This document shows, piece by piece, positions 17,501 through 26,654 of a DNA stretch of 64,000 bases. The notes under the pieces were generated by a model. It was not told the DNA's origin. It ran no database searches and was given only the letters and a program-made list of their open reading frames with translations. The DNA comes from Candidatus Alloenteromonas pullistercoris (GTDB lineage Bacteria > Bacillota_I > Bacilli_A > RFN20 > CAG-826): the NCBI GenBank assembly GCA_017694295.1, contig JADINA010000039.1, forward strand, positions 1-64,000, given 5' to 3'. Made by a program: the position numbers and the translations under genes. Numbering within the stretch: the stretch's first letter is position 1; every line of letters starts with the position of its first letter.

Positions 17501-17857
17501 CTATTTATTCAGCTTCCTGAGGTCGCTTTCCTCCTTTTGGAGCGCTTCCTCAAGCCGCTCGGCCTTTTTGAAGGAATCGTCGTAAAGGAAGGTGACCTTC
17601 GGGGCTTTGTATAGGTCAAGCCGGCTGGCGAGCCGCGACCTGACGAAGCCCTCGCTTTTCTTTAGCTCGGCTAGCGAGCTCCCCTCATGTCCAGAGGAGA
17701 AGAAGGTGACGTAGACCCGGGCCTCGGAGTAATCGGAGTTGACGACGACCTCGTTTATGGAGACGAGCCCGATCTTCGGGTTCTTTATCTCCTTCATGAC
17801 GATGTCGGCGATGTCTTTGGCGATGACGGCTTTTATCCGCCCGTTGCGGAGGGCCAT
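17501..17857 (-). CDS. rbfA: Ribosome-binding factor A
   Basis: A 118-residue KH-fold protein that helps mature the 5' end of 16S rRNA in 30S particles. VMKEIKNPKIGLVSINEVVVNSD is the typical RbfA core and the length is normal. It follows infB after six bases and closes the rimP-nusA-infB operon. It converges with the ttcA-like gene with almost no space and no visible terminator. Confidence 0.95.
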   Translation of the reverse strand: MALRNGRIKAVIAKDIADIVMKEIKNPKIGLVSINEVVVNSDYSEARVYVTFFSSGHEGSSLAELKKSEGFVRSRLASRLDLYKAPKVTFLYDDSFKKAERLEEALQKEESDLRKLNK

Positions 17858-17863
17858 GATCCC

Positions 17864-19711
17864 CTACTCTCCCTTCTCGACCAGCTCGAAGGCCTCGACC
17901 CGGTCGCCTTCCTTGATGTCGTTATAGCCTTCGATGGTGAGCCCGCATTCGTAGCCTTCCTTTACTTCCTTCACGTCGTCTTTGAAGCGCTTAAGCGAGG
18001 CGAGCTTCCCGTTGTAGATGACGATCCCGGAGCGCAGCAATCTGATTCGCGACCCGGCTTTGATGTATCCGGAGGTCACATAGCTCCCGCCGACGGTGCC
18101 GACGTGGGTGATCTTGTAAATGTGGCGGATCTCGGCCTCCCCGGTCACCTCCTCGACCTTCTCGACCTCGACCATCCCCTTAAGGGCGGCCTCCATCTCG
18201 TCGAGGAGCTCGTAGATGATGTTGTGGAGGCGGATCTCGACGTGGTTTTCCTCGGCCATCTGGCGGATTTTCGCATCCGGCCTCACCCCGAAGCCGAAGA
18301 TTATGGCGTGGGAGGCGCTGGCGAGCATGACGTCGGAGCCACTGATGGCCCCGGCGGAGGCGAGGAGCACGTGGATCTTGACCTTGTCGGTGCTCATCTT
18401 CTCCAAATTGGCCTTCAAGGCCTCGGCGGTGCCGTTGCTGTCGGATTTGACGATGACGTTGAGGTCCTTGACCTTGCCGGCGTTGACGAGGTTGTTCAAA
18501 TCGGCGAGGGAGAAGGCCGAATTGGAGCCGCGGAGCTCATTTTGCTTGGCCAGAGCCCTAGCCGAGGCGATGTCGCGGGCTTGCTTCTCCTCGGGGAAGG
18601 CCATAAAGCGGTCCCCGGCCGAGGGGACGGAGGAAAGCCCGATGACGGAAACCGGGGTGCTCGGGGTGGCGCTTTTAAGCACCGCCCGATGCTCGTTGGT
18701 CATCCGCCTTATCTTCCCATACGTCTCGCCGACGACCACGTAGTCCCCGGCGTTTAAGGTCCCGTTTTGCACGAGCAAAGTGGCCTTTGGCCCCTCTCCC
18801 TTATCAAGCTCAGACTCCAAAACCGTCCCGATGGCGTAGCGGCTCGGGTTGGCCTTAAGCTCAAGCATCTCGGCCTTGAGGGCGATGGCCTCGAGCAATT
18901 CGTCGATGCCCTGCTTTTGCTTGGCCGAGATGTTGACGGTCATGACGTCCCCGCCATAGGACTCGGCGATGACCTCGTGGGCCAATAGCTCCTCAAGCAC
19001 TTTGCGCGGGTTGGCCCCGGCCTTGTCGATCTTGTTGACGGCGACGATGATCGGGACCCCGGCCGCCTTGGCGTGGTCGATGGCCTCGATGGTTTGGGGC
19101 ATGACCCCGTCATCGGCCGCGACGACCAAGACGACGATGTCGGTCACCGAGGCGCCGCGGGCCCGCATGGCGGTGAAGGCGGCGTGGCCCGGGGTGTCGA
19201 TGAAGGTGATGCGCTTCCCGTTTATCTCGACCTGGTAGGCGCCGATCTCCTGGGAGATGCCCCCGGCTTCGCCGGCGGCGACGTTGGAGTGCCTTATGGC
19301 GTCTATCAGGGTGGTTTTTCCATGGTCGACGTGGCCCATGACGGTCACGACCGGGGGGCGCTCGCAAAGGCTATTGGGGTCGTCAACGATCTCAAGGTCC
19401 TCGAAATGGACGGCGTCGGCCACCTTTTCCTTTTTGAAGTCGTATCCGAACTCAAGGCAGACCATCCCGATGGCCTCGTCGTCGAGGGTTTGGTTGATGG
19501 TCACCATCTTCCCCTGGAGGAAAAGGCATTTGATGATCTCCGGGCTCGGGACGTCGATGGCCTTGGAAAGCTCGGCGACCGAAAGTGGCTTGGAATAGAC
19601 GAAGACACCGCCGTTGACATTGGCCCGCTCCTCCTTCCGCCCTTTGTAGGGGGTGAAGTTGCTAAGCCTCGCCGGGCGGGCGGGCTTCTTTTGGAAGTTT
19701 TTGTTTTTCAT
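17864..19711 (-). CDS. infB: Translation initiation factor IF-2 (short form)
   Basis: A 615-residue GTPase that delivers initiator tRNA to the 30S subunit. A short N-terminus with one IF2_N-like domain ([18 protein letters not shown]) leads to the G domain: [24 protein letters not shown] and NKIDK. Domains II, III and the C-terminal C1/C2 domains follow, ending with [22 protein letters not shown]. It lacks the long variable N-terminus of B. subtilis IF-2, as in Mollicutes and relatives. Its start overlaps the ylxQ stop by ATGA. Confidence 0.97.
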   Translation of the reverse strand: MKNKNFQKKPARPARLSNFTPYKGRKEERANVNGGVFVYSKPLSVAELSKAIDVPSPEIIKCLFLQGKMVTINQTLDDEAIGMVCLEFGYDFKKEKVADAVHFEDLEIVDDPNSLCERPPVVTVMGHVDHGKTTLIDAIRHSNVAAGEAGGISQEIGAYQVEINGKRITFIDTPGHAAFTAMRARGASVTDIVVLVVAADDGVMPQTIEAIDHAKAAGVPIIVAVNKIDKAGANPRKVLEELLAHEVIAESYGGDVMTVNISAKQKQGIDELLEAIALKAEMLELKANPSRYAIGTVLESELDKGEGPKATLLVQNGTLNAGDYVVVGETYGKIRRMTNEHRAVLKSATPSTPVSVIGLSSVPSAGDRFMAFPEEKQARDIASARALAKQNELRGSNSAFSLADLNNLVNAGKVKDLNVIVKSDSNGTAEALKANLEKMSTDKVKIHVLLASAGAISGSDVMLASASHAIIFGFGVRPDAKIRQMAEENHVEIRLHNIIYELLDEMEAALKGMVEVEKVEEVTGEAEIRHIYKITHVGTVGGSYVTSGYIKAGSRIRLLRSGIVIYNGKLASLKRFKDDVKEVKEGYECGLTIEGYNDIKEGDRVEAFELVEKGE

Positions 19712-20013
19712 TGCGCTTTTTCTCCTTTCCGCAAAGCCAAGTAGAGGGCTTTGGCAGCCTTGGGGTCGACGATGCAGACCGCGCTAAGCCTCTCGCGGCC
19801 AAGGGCATAGCCAAGCTCGGCCTGGCTGGTTTCGCAAACCGGGCAGCCTTGCCTTTTGGCGTAGGATAGGGCCCGCTTGCGCGAATTCTCCGAGGCGTCG
19901 GAAGCCAATATGAGCAGCTTGGCAGGCGAAGCGAACATCGCCTCGCCAAACCGGAGCAGCCCGGCTTTGTTGTATAGCCCAAGGCGCTTAAGGGCGCTTT
20001 GGTCAAGGCGCAT
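19708..20013 (-). CDS. ylxQ: L7Ae-family RNA-binding protein YlxQ
   Basis: A 101-residue L7Ae/L30e-fold protein. The core KAGLLRFGEAMFASPAKLLILASDASENSRKR fits YlxQ, a K-turn-type RNA binder whose role in Bacillota is poorly defined. I start it at the ATG at 20013, which has a GGAGG site seven bases upstream and gives a normal length. It overlaps ylxR by 11 bases and infB by four, within the nusA-infB operon. Confidence 0.9.
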   Translation of the reverse strand: MRLDQSALKRLGLYNKAGLLRFGEAMFASPAKLLILASDASENSRKRALSYAKRQGCPVCETSQAELGYALGRERLSAVCIVDPKAAKALYLALRKGEKAQ

Positions 20014-20257
20014 CGGGGCACCTCCTAAGCAATTCGGCGTATAGGGGCGAATCGGGCAAGACGCCAAGCCGCTTTAGGGCGCTTAGTCCCTTTGCCGAGG
20101 TGAGGGCAGAATAGCGCGGATAGACGTAGGCCCCGCGCCCCTTTTCTGTACCGCTATCGTCGATATGGGGGGTGGGCAGCAGGCAAAGCCGGAGCAGGCT
20201 TCCCTTCTCCATCCTTTGCCTGGTGAGTATATCGGTTCTTACGCTATTTACCCGCAC
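20003..20257 (-). CDS. ylxR: YlxR (DUF448) protein, RnpM family
   Basis: An 84-residue basic protein with the DUF448 hallmark KGRGAYVYP and a C-terminal LYAELLRR helix. It begins at a GTG three bases after the nusA stop; an internal ATG 15 codons later (MEKGSLLR) is a possible alternative. YlxR binds RNase P RNA and has been named RnpM in B. subtilis, and it is almost always found between nusA and ylxQ. The N-terminal CV..R motif of many members is weak here. Confidence 0.88.
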   Translation of the reverse strand: MRVNSVRTDILTRQRMEKGSLLRLCLLPTPHIDDSGTEKGRGAYVYPRYSALTSAKGLSALKRLGVLPDSPLYAELLRRCPDAP

Positions 20258-20260
20258 CGC

Positions 20261-22036
20261 TTATTTCCCGTCGTCATCGTAGTAGCGGTCGTATTCGGCG
20301 AATTCCTCCTCGATGTCCTCGTCGGAATCGTCGTAATCGTCGACGTGGCCCTCCTCTTCCTCGATTTCGGAAAGCTCCTCATCGGTGTAGACGGGCATGG
20401 TCGGGACGACCGGGCTCGACTTAGCCTCGCGCTTGACCTCGTCCTCGGTGATCTTCCGGGGCCGCTTGGCCTTGGCGACCGGCTTGGTCTTCTTTTCCTT
20501 GGCCGACTCAAGCTCCTTCTCGAGGTCGGAGAGGGTGGTCGTGGTCTTGACGTCTTTGGGCTCGTTGGCCTCTTCTTCCGCCTTCTTCCCCTCCTGCATC
20601 GCCTTTAAGGCGGCTTCGGCCGGGTTGATGGCCTCGCTTGGGAAGTCGCTTGGGGTAACGCTGGCCTTGGGGGCGGGTTTCGGGGTTTCGATCTTGACCG
20701 GGGCCGCTTCTTTAACCGGCTCGGCCTGTTTTGCCTGTTCCGCCTTCTCCTGCTCGGCTAGCGCCTTGGCTTTCTTCTCCTCGGCTTCCTTGGCGGCCTC
20801 GCGGCGCTTGGCCATATCCTCCTCCATCTTCTTGGTGAGCTCGGCCTGGGCCTTGGCCTTCTTCTCCTCCTCGGCCCGCTTCACCCATTCCTCGGTCGGA
20901 ACGTATTGGAGTTTCTTGGCGATGGCCTCGGATTCGCCGATGAGCTCGATCTTATAGCCGGTGAGCTTCTCGGCGAGCTGCTTGTTGGTGTCCTTGCCGT
21001 TTTTCTGCTTCCGTAGCGACTCGTCTTTGACGATGACCTCGGCGAAGGGCCCCTCGGCGTCATCGGGATAGACGTTGGCCCCCAAGACGACGTCGGGCCG
21101 GCAGGCCTCGATGACGAATAGCCCCGGGTTCTCCGAGTAGTTGATGATGTCGATCTTCTCTTTGTTGTGGCCGTTGCTGCCAAGCTGGGTGACGATCTTC
21201 TGGATGCGCGAGCCGCCCTGCCCGATGCAGGCCCCGGTGGCGTCGACGTCCTCGTTGTTGGAGCTGACGGCGACTTTGCTCCGATACCCGGCTTTCCGGG
21301 CGATGGCCTTGATGACGACGGTCCCATCGTATATCTCGTGGATCTCTTCCTCGAAAAGGCGCTTAAGGAAGCCTTCCGAGCTGCGGGTGGCCTCGATTTG
21401 GGGGGCGCGCATGGGCTTGCCGTCGATCGGCGCGGCCGGGCGGACTTCCTGGATGTAAACCTTTATCTGGTCGCCGATGCGGAAGTACTCGTCGCCGATG
21501 AGTTCCTTCCTGGTGAGCTCGATGGTCGTCCTCCCGATGGAGATGGTCGTGGTCTTGTCGTCGCTTTTCTCGACCGTCCCGACCATCATCTCGCCGATGT
21601 GGTCCTTGTAGATGCGGTAAAGGGCGACCCGCTCGGCCTCGGCGAGCCGGGAACGGAAATTGTTCTTGACCGCCTTGGCCATGACCTTCGAGGCGTTTTC
21701 GAAATCGCAGGGGATGGCGTAATCGTCCCCGACTTTGTATTTGGGCTCAGCTAAGCCCTCATTGACCTCGTCGACCCCGACCTCGAGGTAATCGTCCTCG
21801 ACCTCGGCGACGACTTTCTTTATCTGGGCGAGGTCGACTTTGCCGGTTATGGGATCGATATGGCAGCTTACGACGGCGTCATCGCCGCCGCCAAGCTCCT
21901 TGACGTAGGCCCTTTCGGTCGCCTCCTCAAGGGCGTGCAAGACGTCCTCGTCGGTGAGCCCTTTGGCCTCGCTTAGGGCCTTGAGGGCCTCGATGAACGA
22001 CGGGCGCTCATCGACTGTTTGCTTTTTCCTTGGCAT
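20261..22036 (-). CDS. nusA: Transcription termination/antitermination factor NusA with long acidic-basic tail
   Basis: This 591-residue protein binds RNA polymerase and modulates pausing and termination. Residues 1-135 are the NusA N-terminal domain, followed by S1 (MMVGTVEKSDDKTTTISIG), KH1 and KH2 (GACIGQGGSRIQKI, then DAEGPFAEVIVKDE). From about residue 395 to the end there is a low-complexity tail. It is first Lys/Glu/Ala rich and probably coiled coil, then Pro rich, and ends in a strongly acidic stretch. Such extensions occur in Mollicutes and relatives and are absent from B. subtilis NusA (371 residues). The gene lies 17 bases after rimP. Confidence 0.96.
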   Translation of the reverse strand: MPRKKQTVDERPSFIEALKALSEAKGLTDEDVLHALEEATERAYVKELGGGDDAVVSCHIDPITGKVDLAQIKKVVAEVEDDYLEVGVDEVNEGLAEPKYKVGDDYAIPCDFENASKVMAKAVKNNFRSRLAEAERVALYRIYKDHIGEMMVGTVEKSDDKTTTISIGRTTIELTRKELIGDEYFRIGDQIKVYIQEVRPAAPIDGKPMRAPQIEATRSSEGFLKRLFEEEIHEIYDGTVVIKAIARKAGYRSKVAVSSNNEDVDATGACIGQGGSRIQKIVTQLGSNGHNKEKIDIINYSENPGLFVIEACRPDVVLGANVYPDDAEGPFAEVIVKDESLRKQKNGKDTNKQLAEKLTGYKIELIGESEAIAKKLQYVPTEEWVKRAEEEKKAKAQAELTKKMEEDMAKRREAAKEAEEKKAKALAEQEKAEQAKQAEPVKEAAPVKIETPKPAPKASVTPSDFPSEAINPAEAALKAMQEGKKAEEEANEPKDVKTTTTLSDLEKELESAKEKKTKPVAKAKRPRKITEDEVKREAKSSPVVPTMPVYTDEELSEIEEEEGHVDDYDDSDEDIEEEFAEYDRYYDDDGK

Positions 22037-22053
22037 GTTGTTTGCTCCTATTA

Positions 22054-22506
22054 TCAGAATTTGATGGCCAATCGGGCCTTATCGACGTCTTTTAGGGGGA
22101 TCGCGGCTTCCATTTTCCTCGCCTTATCCATGTAGGAGAGGAAGAGGGTTCCGTCTTCATAATGGGTTATCGTCCCCTCGAGGACGTTCTCCCCCTTATA
22201 TGGGGTGGACAGGTGGAGGTTCACATAGCTTCCCGCGTATTCGGGGAGGGCGGAAGGCTCAATCCGCTTCTCGGCCCCGGCGCTTGAGACGTCGAGGGTA
22301 TAGGGGCCGTCAATCGGGTCGGCTTTGTCCAAAAGGGCGGAAACCTCCTCCGACACCTTGACGATCTCCTCGAGCCCGATGGGCTGCTTATGGTCGACTT
22401 GGACGTAGAGGGTGCCTCCGCTTAGCCGAAGGGAATAAAGCGAATAGCCAAGCCCCTCAATGGACGGTCGCAGCAATTCGGCGATTTCCTTTTCCTTCTC
22501 TTCCAT
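22054..22506 (-). CDS. rimP: Ribosome maturation factor RimP
   Basis: A 150-residue protein needed for 30S maturation. It has the two-domain pattern with LGYSLYSLRLSGGTLYVQVD in the first domain and YTLDVSSAGAEKRI (the DVSSPG-like motif) at the junction. I start at the ATG at 22506, seven bases after AGGAGG; an upstream in-frame start would put that site inside the gene. It is the first gene of the rimP-nusA-ylxR-ylxQ-infB-rbfA operon. Confidence 0.94.
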   Translation of the reverse strand: MEEKEKEIAELLRPSIEGLGYSLYSLRLSGGTLYVQVDHKQPIGLEEIVKVSEEVSALLDKADPIDGPYTLDVSSAGAEKRIEPSALPEYAGSYVNLHLSTPYKGENVLEGTITHYEDGTLFLSYMDKARKMEAAIPLKDVDKARLAIKF

Positions 22507-22535
22507 CACACCGCCTCCTTTCGCCCCCAATCAAT

Positions 22536-22561
22536 AGAAAGGAGTGGCCTTCCGCCACTCC
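22536..22561 (-). terminator. Terminator downstream of the MATE gene
   Basis: GGAGTGGC and GCCACTCC arms with a five-base loop, followed on the minus strand by TTTCT. A second hairpin (TAGACGG with CCGTCTA) lies at 22613-22633, nearer the MATE stop. Confidence 0.75.
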
Positions 22562-22654
22562 TAAAGAATTTGGGGGAACGGAACCTCTATTGGGATTTCC
22601 GCATGGCTATTGTAGACGGAAAAAGGCCGTCTATCCATAGGCAATTTTTGACTT

Positions 22655-24067
22655 TCAGGATAGCCCCTCGGTGATGGAGCGCCTCTTCCACTTCCCCCTT
22701 TTCCAGCGGACGTAGAACATGATCGCCCTGATTATCTCGTCGAGCGCGGCCCCGATGAAGGCCCCGTAAACCCCGAGCTTGAAGACAAGGCAAAGCAAAG
22801 CCGAGACCCCGACGGTGCACACCCAGCTCGTCACCATCGAGCAGGAAACCGGGAAGAGGATGTCGCCGCTGGTCTCTAGCCCCTTGACGTAGACAAGGTT
22901 GGTGGCCCGCCCCTGGTCGAGGAAAACGTCGATGACCATGCAAAGAAGCGCCATTATCCCGATGGCGTGCAAACTTATGCCGGTTGGGTTGGATTCCGCG
23001 CTTGATTGGGCCGGAGCCAGAAGTGCCTGGAATATGGGGTAGGAAAGGCAAAGCAAAAGGATGGAGAGGAGGGCCGAGACGGTCCTGGCCATCGTGCCGA
23101 CGTCTTGGACGAGCCTTTCGGCCCCCTCCTTATCGCCTTTCCCGAGCAATTGCCCCTCGACCACCTGCATGGCCACCCCCGTCCCCTGGGCGAAAAGGTA
23201 GATGATGGAGGTGAAGGTAATTAAGTAGTTGCGGAGGTTTTGCTCAAGCACCCCGACCGAGAGGTTGATGATGACGGCGAGGACGAGCTGCGAGGCCTGA
23301 TAGGAAAGCGTTTCGCCCGCCGTCGGGAGGCCAATGCCAAGAAGCCGGCGAAGTATCGACCCGGGAAAGGGGCGGAGCAACTTAATGGAAAGCGAGGCCC
23401 CGACCGTCTTCTTATAGAAAACGTAGGAGGCGATTAAGGCCACTAGGCGCGATAAATCGGTGGAGATGGCGACGCCATAGAGCTTCTCCATCTCCGTAAG
23501 CCCGGGGATGCCGAAGATGAAGATGGCCCCGACGATGGCGTTGACCGCATTGCTTATGAAGGCGATGGCGGTCGGCGGGACCATCCGCTTATTGGCCCGC
23601 AGAAAGGAGGAGAATACGTTGGTGAGGGCTTGAAAGACGAAGCTTGGGGCGGTGAGGGCTAAGAAGGCCTTGGCGAAGGGGATGACGTTTTCCTTCACCC
23701 CCATCCAGGAGAACACGAAGAAGGAGAAGCCGAAGACGGCAAGGGCGACGATGACGCCTATTAAGAGGTTGAGGTAAAGCGAAAGGGGGTAGATTTTCTT
23801 GGCCGACTCATCGTCGCCTTTGCCAACGAGCTGACAAAGCAAAATAAGCGAGGAGGAGCTTAGGACCGAGAAAGAGACGAGGAAGATGTTGGCGATCTGG
23901 TTGGCCTGGCTCACCCCGTTGGAGGCTAAGGGGATCGGGGTAAGCAGGAACTGGGTGACATAGCCCATCGCCACCGAAAGGATGAGCTCGAGGAAGACGG
24001 GCACGGCCATTTTGACGATGGCTTTGTTGCGGGCGAAGGCGCCGATGATGGGAAGAGGCTTTTCCAT
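22655..24067 (-). CDS. MATE family efflux transporter
   Basis: A 470-residue membrane protein with about twelve hydrophobic segments arranged as two MatE repeats. Recognisable parts are MAVPVFLELILSVAMG in the first helix, ASNGVSQANQIANIF, and the mirror-image GIGLPTAGETLSYQ at the start of the second half. MATE proteins export cationic drugs or metabolites using sodium or proton gradients; the substrate is unknown. It has its own terminators on both sides and is probably monocistronic. Confidence 0.92.
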   Translation of the reverse strand: MEKPLPIIGAFARNKAIVKMAVPVFLELILSVAMGYVTQFLLTPIPLASNGVSQANQIANIFLVSFSVLSSSSLILLCQLVGKGDDESAKKIYPLSLYLNLLIGVIVALAVFGFSFFVFSWMGVKENVIPFAKAFLALTAPSFVFQALTNVFSSFLRANKRMVPPTAIAFISNAVNAIVGAIFIFGIPGLTEMEKLYGVAISTDLSRLVALIASYVFYKKTVGASLSIKLLRPFPGSILRRLLGIGLPTAGETLSYQASQLVLAVIINLSVGVLEQNLRNYLITFTSIIYLFAQGTGVAMQVVEGQLLGKGDKEGAERLVQDVGTMARTVSALLSILLLCLSYPIFQALLAPAQSSAESNPTGISLHAIGIMALLCMVIDVFLDQGRATNLVYVKGLETSGDILFPVSCSMVTSWVCTVGVSALLCLVFKLGVYGAFIGAALDEIIRAIMFYVRWKRGKWKRRSITEGLS

Positions 24068-24110
24068 ACCGTGGCAATGCTATGCTTATTCGTAGAATAA
24101 AACAAGATGG

Positions 24111-24130
24111 AAAAAGGCCGTTTTCGGGCC
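24111..24130 (-). terminator. Terminator of the degV-lipoprotein operon
   Basis: GGCC arms with a loop containing four A residues, followed on the minus strand by TTTTT, downstream of the lipoprotein gene. Confidence 0.65.
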
Positions 24131-24156
24131 AAAAAGCAAAAAAGTCGGATAAAGGC

Positions 24157-24621
24157 CTAGGAAGCGGAAAAGTCGCCTAGATGAAGCGAGGAATAAACCT
24201 CCAACGCCTCATCGTCGCTTGGCGCCTCGAAGCGGTTTGACCAATACTCTGGCAAAGGCAACTCGACCATCTCGAAATAGGCGTAGCGGCGTTCCTCCTG
24301 CTCAAATAGGGAAAGGATCTTCGCTAGGTCATCAAAGGGTACCGGGTTAGCCTCGAAGGCCGAGTTGACCTCGCTTGCCTCCTTGAAGCGGTTGGTCCCA
24401 CCGAGGATGATGCCATCGTGGGTGCCCCGCTCGACGTAAACCTCGATGCCCTTCATGGAGCCGCGAAGGGCCAAATATTCGCCATAGTTTGACTCAAGCG
24501 ATTCGACCTGCCCAAGCCCTAGCGGCTCCTCAAAAGGGTCGCTCGCCCCGCCGCAGGCGCTTAATGGGACGGCAAGAAGCAACCCCAAGCAGGCAATCGC
24601 CCTATTCATCCTTCTTCCCAT
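24157..24621 (-). CDS. Small lipoprotein of unknown function
   Basis: A 154-residue protein with an Arg-rich start, a hydrophobic stretch and lipobox LSAC followed by GG, so it should be a surface lipoprotein. I start at the ATG at 24621, six bases after GGAGG; a second ATG at 24609 is possible. The mature part is acidic and has no recognised domain. It overlaps the membrane-protein gene by 20 bases and is the last gene of the degV operon. Confidence 0.7.
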   Translation of the reverse strand: MGRRMNRAIACLGLLLAVPLSACGGASDPFEEPLGLGQVESLESNYGEYLALRGSMKGIEVYVERGTHDGIILGGTNRFKEASEVNSAFEANPVPFDDLAKILSLFEQEERRYAYFEMVELPLPEYWSNRFEAPSDDEALEVYSSLHLGDFSAS

Positions 24622-25534
24622 GGCCGTCCTCCTTTTTCTTCCTATAAATAGACGCGCCAAGGTCAAGCGAAGTCGCAAGTAGGCTGAAGGCAAGCAGCAA
24701 GCTTGGGCCCAAAAGGATGCTCCCCATGAAGTCGATGGGGAAGAAGGCGACCATCGAGAGGTTAAGCAAATAGGGGTTTGCGGAATAGGAAATGATGAAC
24801 CAAAGCGAAAAGAAGGCGGCTAAGCCAAGCAAGGCGGCATAGGCCAAAAGATGCTTTTTTAAGGGCAAGGGAGTTAGGTACATATAGACGACAAGCAAGG
24901 CGGAAAGAAGATAAATGGGCAAGACGTCGAAGGCATAGGGTGAGGAGGCCTCGAAGGAAAGGGAGGAAAGAAGAAGATCCCCAAGGAAATAAAGCGCGAT
25001 GAGGCACACAAAGCCCCGAAAAAGGCCATAAAGCAAGCCCCAAACCCCGACGAAATGGAATTTGACCTCACTTTTGCGCGATTTAAGCATCAAATAAGGG
25101 GAAAGCCCGCAATAAAGGAAGCCAAGCAAAAGGGCGTCAAGCGGGTAAACGGCCGTATATCGCCCATCCAATAGGGAATTGAGAGTCCCGTTTAAACAGA
25201 ATACGGCTATAAGCAAAACGGAAGCAAAGCCAAGGATGGCCATCGTTAGCCCAAAGGCGAAATAGAAACCCTTGGAGCGCGGCTTAACGTAAGCGAAATA
25301 GGAAAAGAAAAGGAGGGTCGGGAGGCCCAAAAGAAAGCAAACGTACCCGGGCGCGGCGGAGCCAAGATAGGCGAACCCGGAGCCGTAATCGTGGATGAGG
25401 AAGGTGAAGAAGAGGAAGAAATAGATGCTAGCGACCAAGGAAAGCAAAACGAGCCCCACCCCCTGGGCGAGGCGGATGCTATGGGAACGGCTGGCCTTTT
25501 GGGCCGCCATCTCCGCTTTGCTTAACCCGTCCAT
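24602..25534 (-). CDS. Polytopic membrane protein of unknown function
   Basis: A 310-residue protein with about eight hydrophobic helices, a short N-terminal cytoplasmic segment (MDGLSKAEMAAQKAS) and a Lys-rich C-terminus. No conserved family motif is recognised. It sits three bases after the phosphoesterase lipoprotein and overlaps the next lipoprotein, so it is co-expressed with two surface lipoproteins. Confidence 0.65.
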   Translation of the reverse strand: MDGLSKAEMAAQKASRSHSIRLAQGVGLVLLSLVASIYFFLFFTFLIHDYGSGFAYLGSAAPGYVCFLLGLPTLLFFSYFAYVKPRSKGFYFAFGLTMAILGFASVLLIAVFCLNGTLNSLLDGRYTAVYPLDALLLGFLYCGLSPYLMLKSRKSEVKFHFVGVWGLLYGLFRGFVCLIALYFLGDLLLSSLSFEASSPYAFDVLPIYLLSALLVVYMYLTPLPLKKHLLAYAALLGLAAFFSLWFIISYSANPYLLNLSMVAFFPIDFMGSILLGPSLLLAFSLLATSLDLGASIYRKKKEDGHGKKDE

Positions 25535-25537
25535 CCT

Positions 25538-26653
25538 CTATTCCCCCTCCGAAACCAGGCTTTGGAATATCGGCTCAAATCGATAGGAAGCCCCCGAGTA
25601 GTCGTTATCGTCCTCGTAATCGAGGTAAAGCCTATTTAAGCCTATTATCTCCCCGCGGCTATTTATGTCGATTATGTTGGCCCCAAGGTGGCCTTCTAGG
25701 TAGGTGCATCCCTCCCCCGATTTTAGCCCATAGCAAAGGGCGATCGCCTCATCGGGATCGCGAGAAGCCGAATAAAGGGCGCAGAAGTCGTTTTTGTGGT
25801 CATGTCCGACGAACATCGCCTTGGCCCCAAGCTCGCTGGCTTTATCGAAAAGCCCGGAATCCTCGTATCCGCAATAAACCCGGGTTTCCCCTAGCCCCGG
25901 CACCTCCCAGCTCTCCTCGCCCATGTCGCCGGAATAGTCGAATAGGGTCCCGGGGCAAGAGGGGTCATCCGAATATTCCCCAAGTTGGCCGCGGAGCCGA
26001 TAGGCGTATTCGTATTGCCATAGCCCGATGTGGAAGAAAAGCGATTGGGGGACGCGGTATCCGTCTTCCCTCTGTTGCTCTTCAACCATCTCTGCGTACC
26101 AGTCGATCTGGTCTTGGTGGATGACGTCGTAAGGGAGGGAGAGGCCGCTTGGGGAAAGCTTGTTGGAATCGAGGACGTAGAGGCTATGGACCCTTTTGCC
26201 GAGGTAAGTCAAATCGATGACGAAGTTCGATGCCCCGAAGACGTCGTCCCCGGGGTTATCTTTGTTGAGGCATTTGGGATAGCTTAACGCCAAGTCGGTC
26301 GGGTAGGAAAAGGGATAAAGCCCCTGCTCGTCGTGGTTGCCCCAGGCCAAGGCGAAATGGCTTAGATCGGATTCCTCGAGGGTATCGAGCAATTCGCGAT
26401 ACGTCTTCTTGTCGGCTAAAAGCACCTGATCCCCGGTGAGGATCACCATGTCGGCGTCGGAGAAATCGATTAGGGCGCTTAAATAGGCCTTCTCACGGCT
26501 TAAATCGCTATACATCCCCCAATGGCAGTCGGCCAGCTGGATGATGCGGATGCCGTCCTCGCCGATTTCCACAAAGCTTCGGTATTCGGGCGATTCGACT
26601 GCGCAGCCGGAAAGAAGGAAGGGCAAAAGCGATAAAGCGGCCTTCCCCTTCAT
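25538..26653 (-). CDS. Lipoprotein metallophosphoesterase
   Basis: A 371-residue protein with lipobox LLSGC and a calcineurin-like phosphoesterase domain. The metal motifs are in order: QLADCHWG, LTGDQ, WGNHDEQG, a histidine in FFHIGLWQ, and VGHDHKNDF. It should act outside the cell membrane on a phosphate ester or phosphodiester. The substrate is unknown; the pattern resembles purple-acid-phosphatase-like fungal and bacterial exported enzymes. It starts one base after the degV stop. Confidence 0.85.
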   Translation of the reverse strand: MKGKAALSLLPFLLSGCAVESPEYRSFVEIGEDGIRIIQLADCHWGMYSDLSREKAYLSALIDFSDADMVILTGDQVLLADKKTYRELLDTLEESDLSHFALAWGNHDEQGLYPFSYPTDLALSYPKCLNKDNPGDDVFGASNFVIDLTYLGKRVHSLYVLDSNKLSPSGLSLPYDVIHQDQIDWYAEMVEEQQREDGYRVPQSLFFHIGLWQYEYAYRLRGQLGEYSDDPSCPGTLFDYSGDMGEESWEVPGLGETRVYCGYEDSGLFDKASELGAKAMFVGHDHKNDFCALYSASRDPDEAIALCYGLKSGEGCTYLEGHLGANIIDINSRGEIIGLNRLYLDYEDDNDYSGASYRFEPIFQSLVSEGE

Positions 26654-26654
26654 G

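Noticed and set aside
17687-18757. 356-residue plus-strand frame opposite infB
   Set aside because: Asp/Gly/Val-rich antisense shadow of a GC-rich conserved gene.
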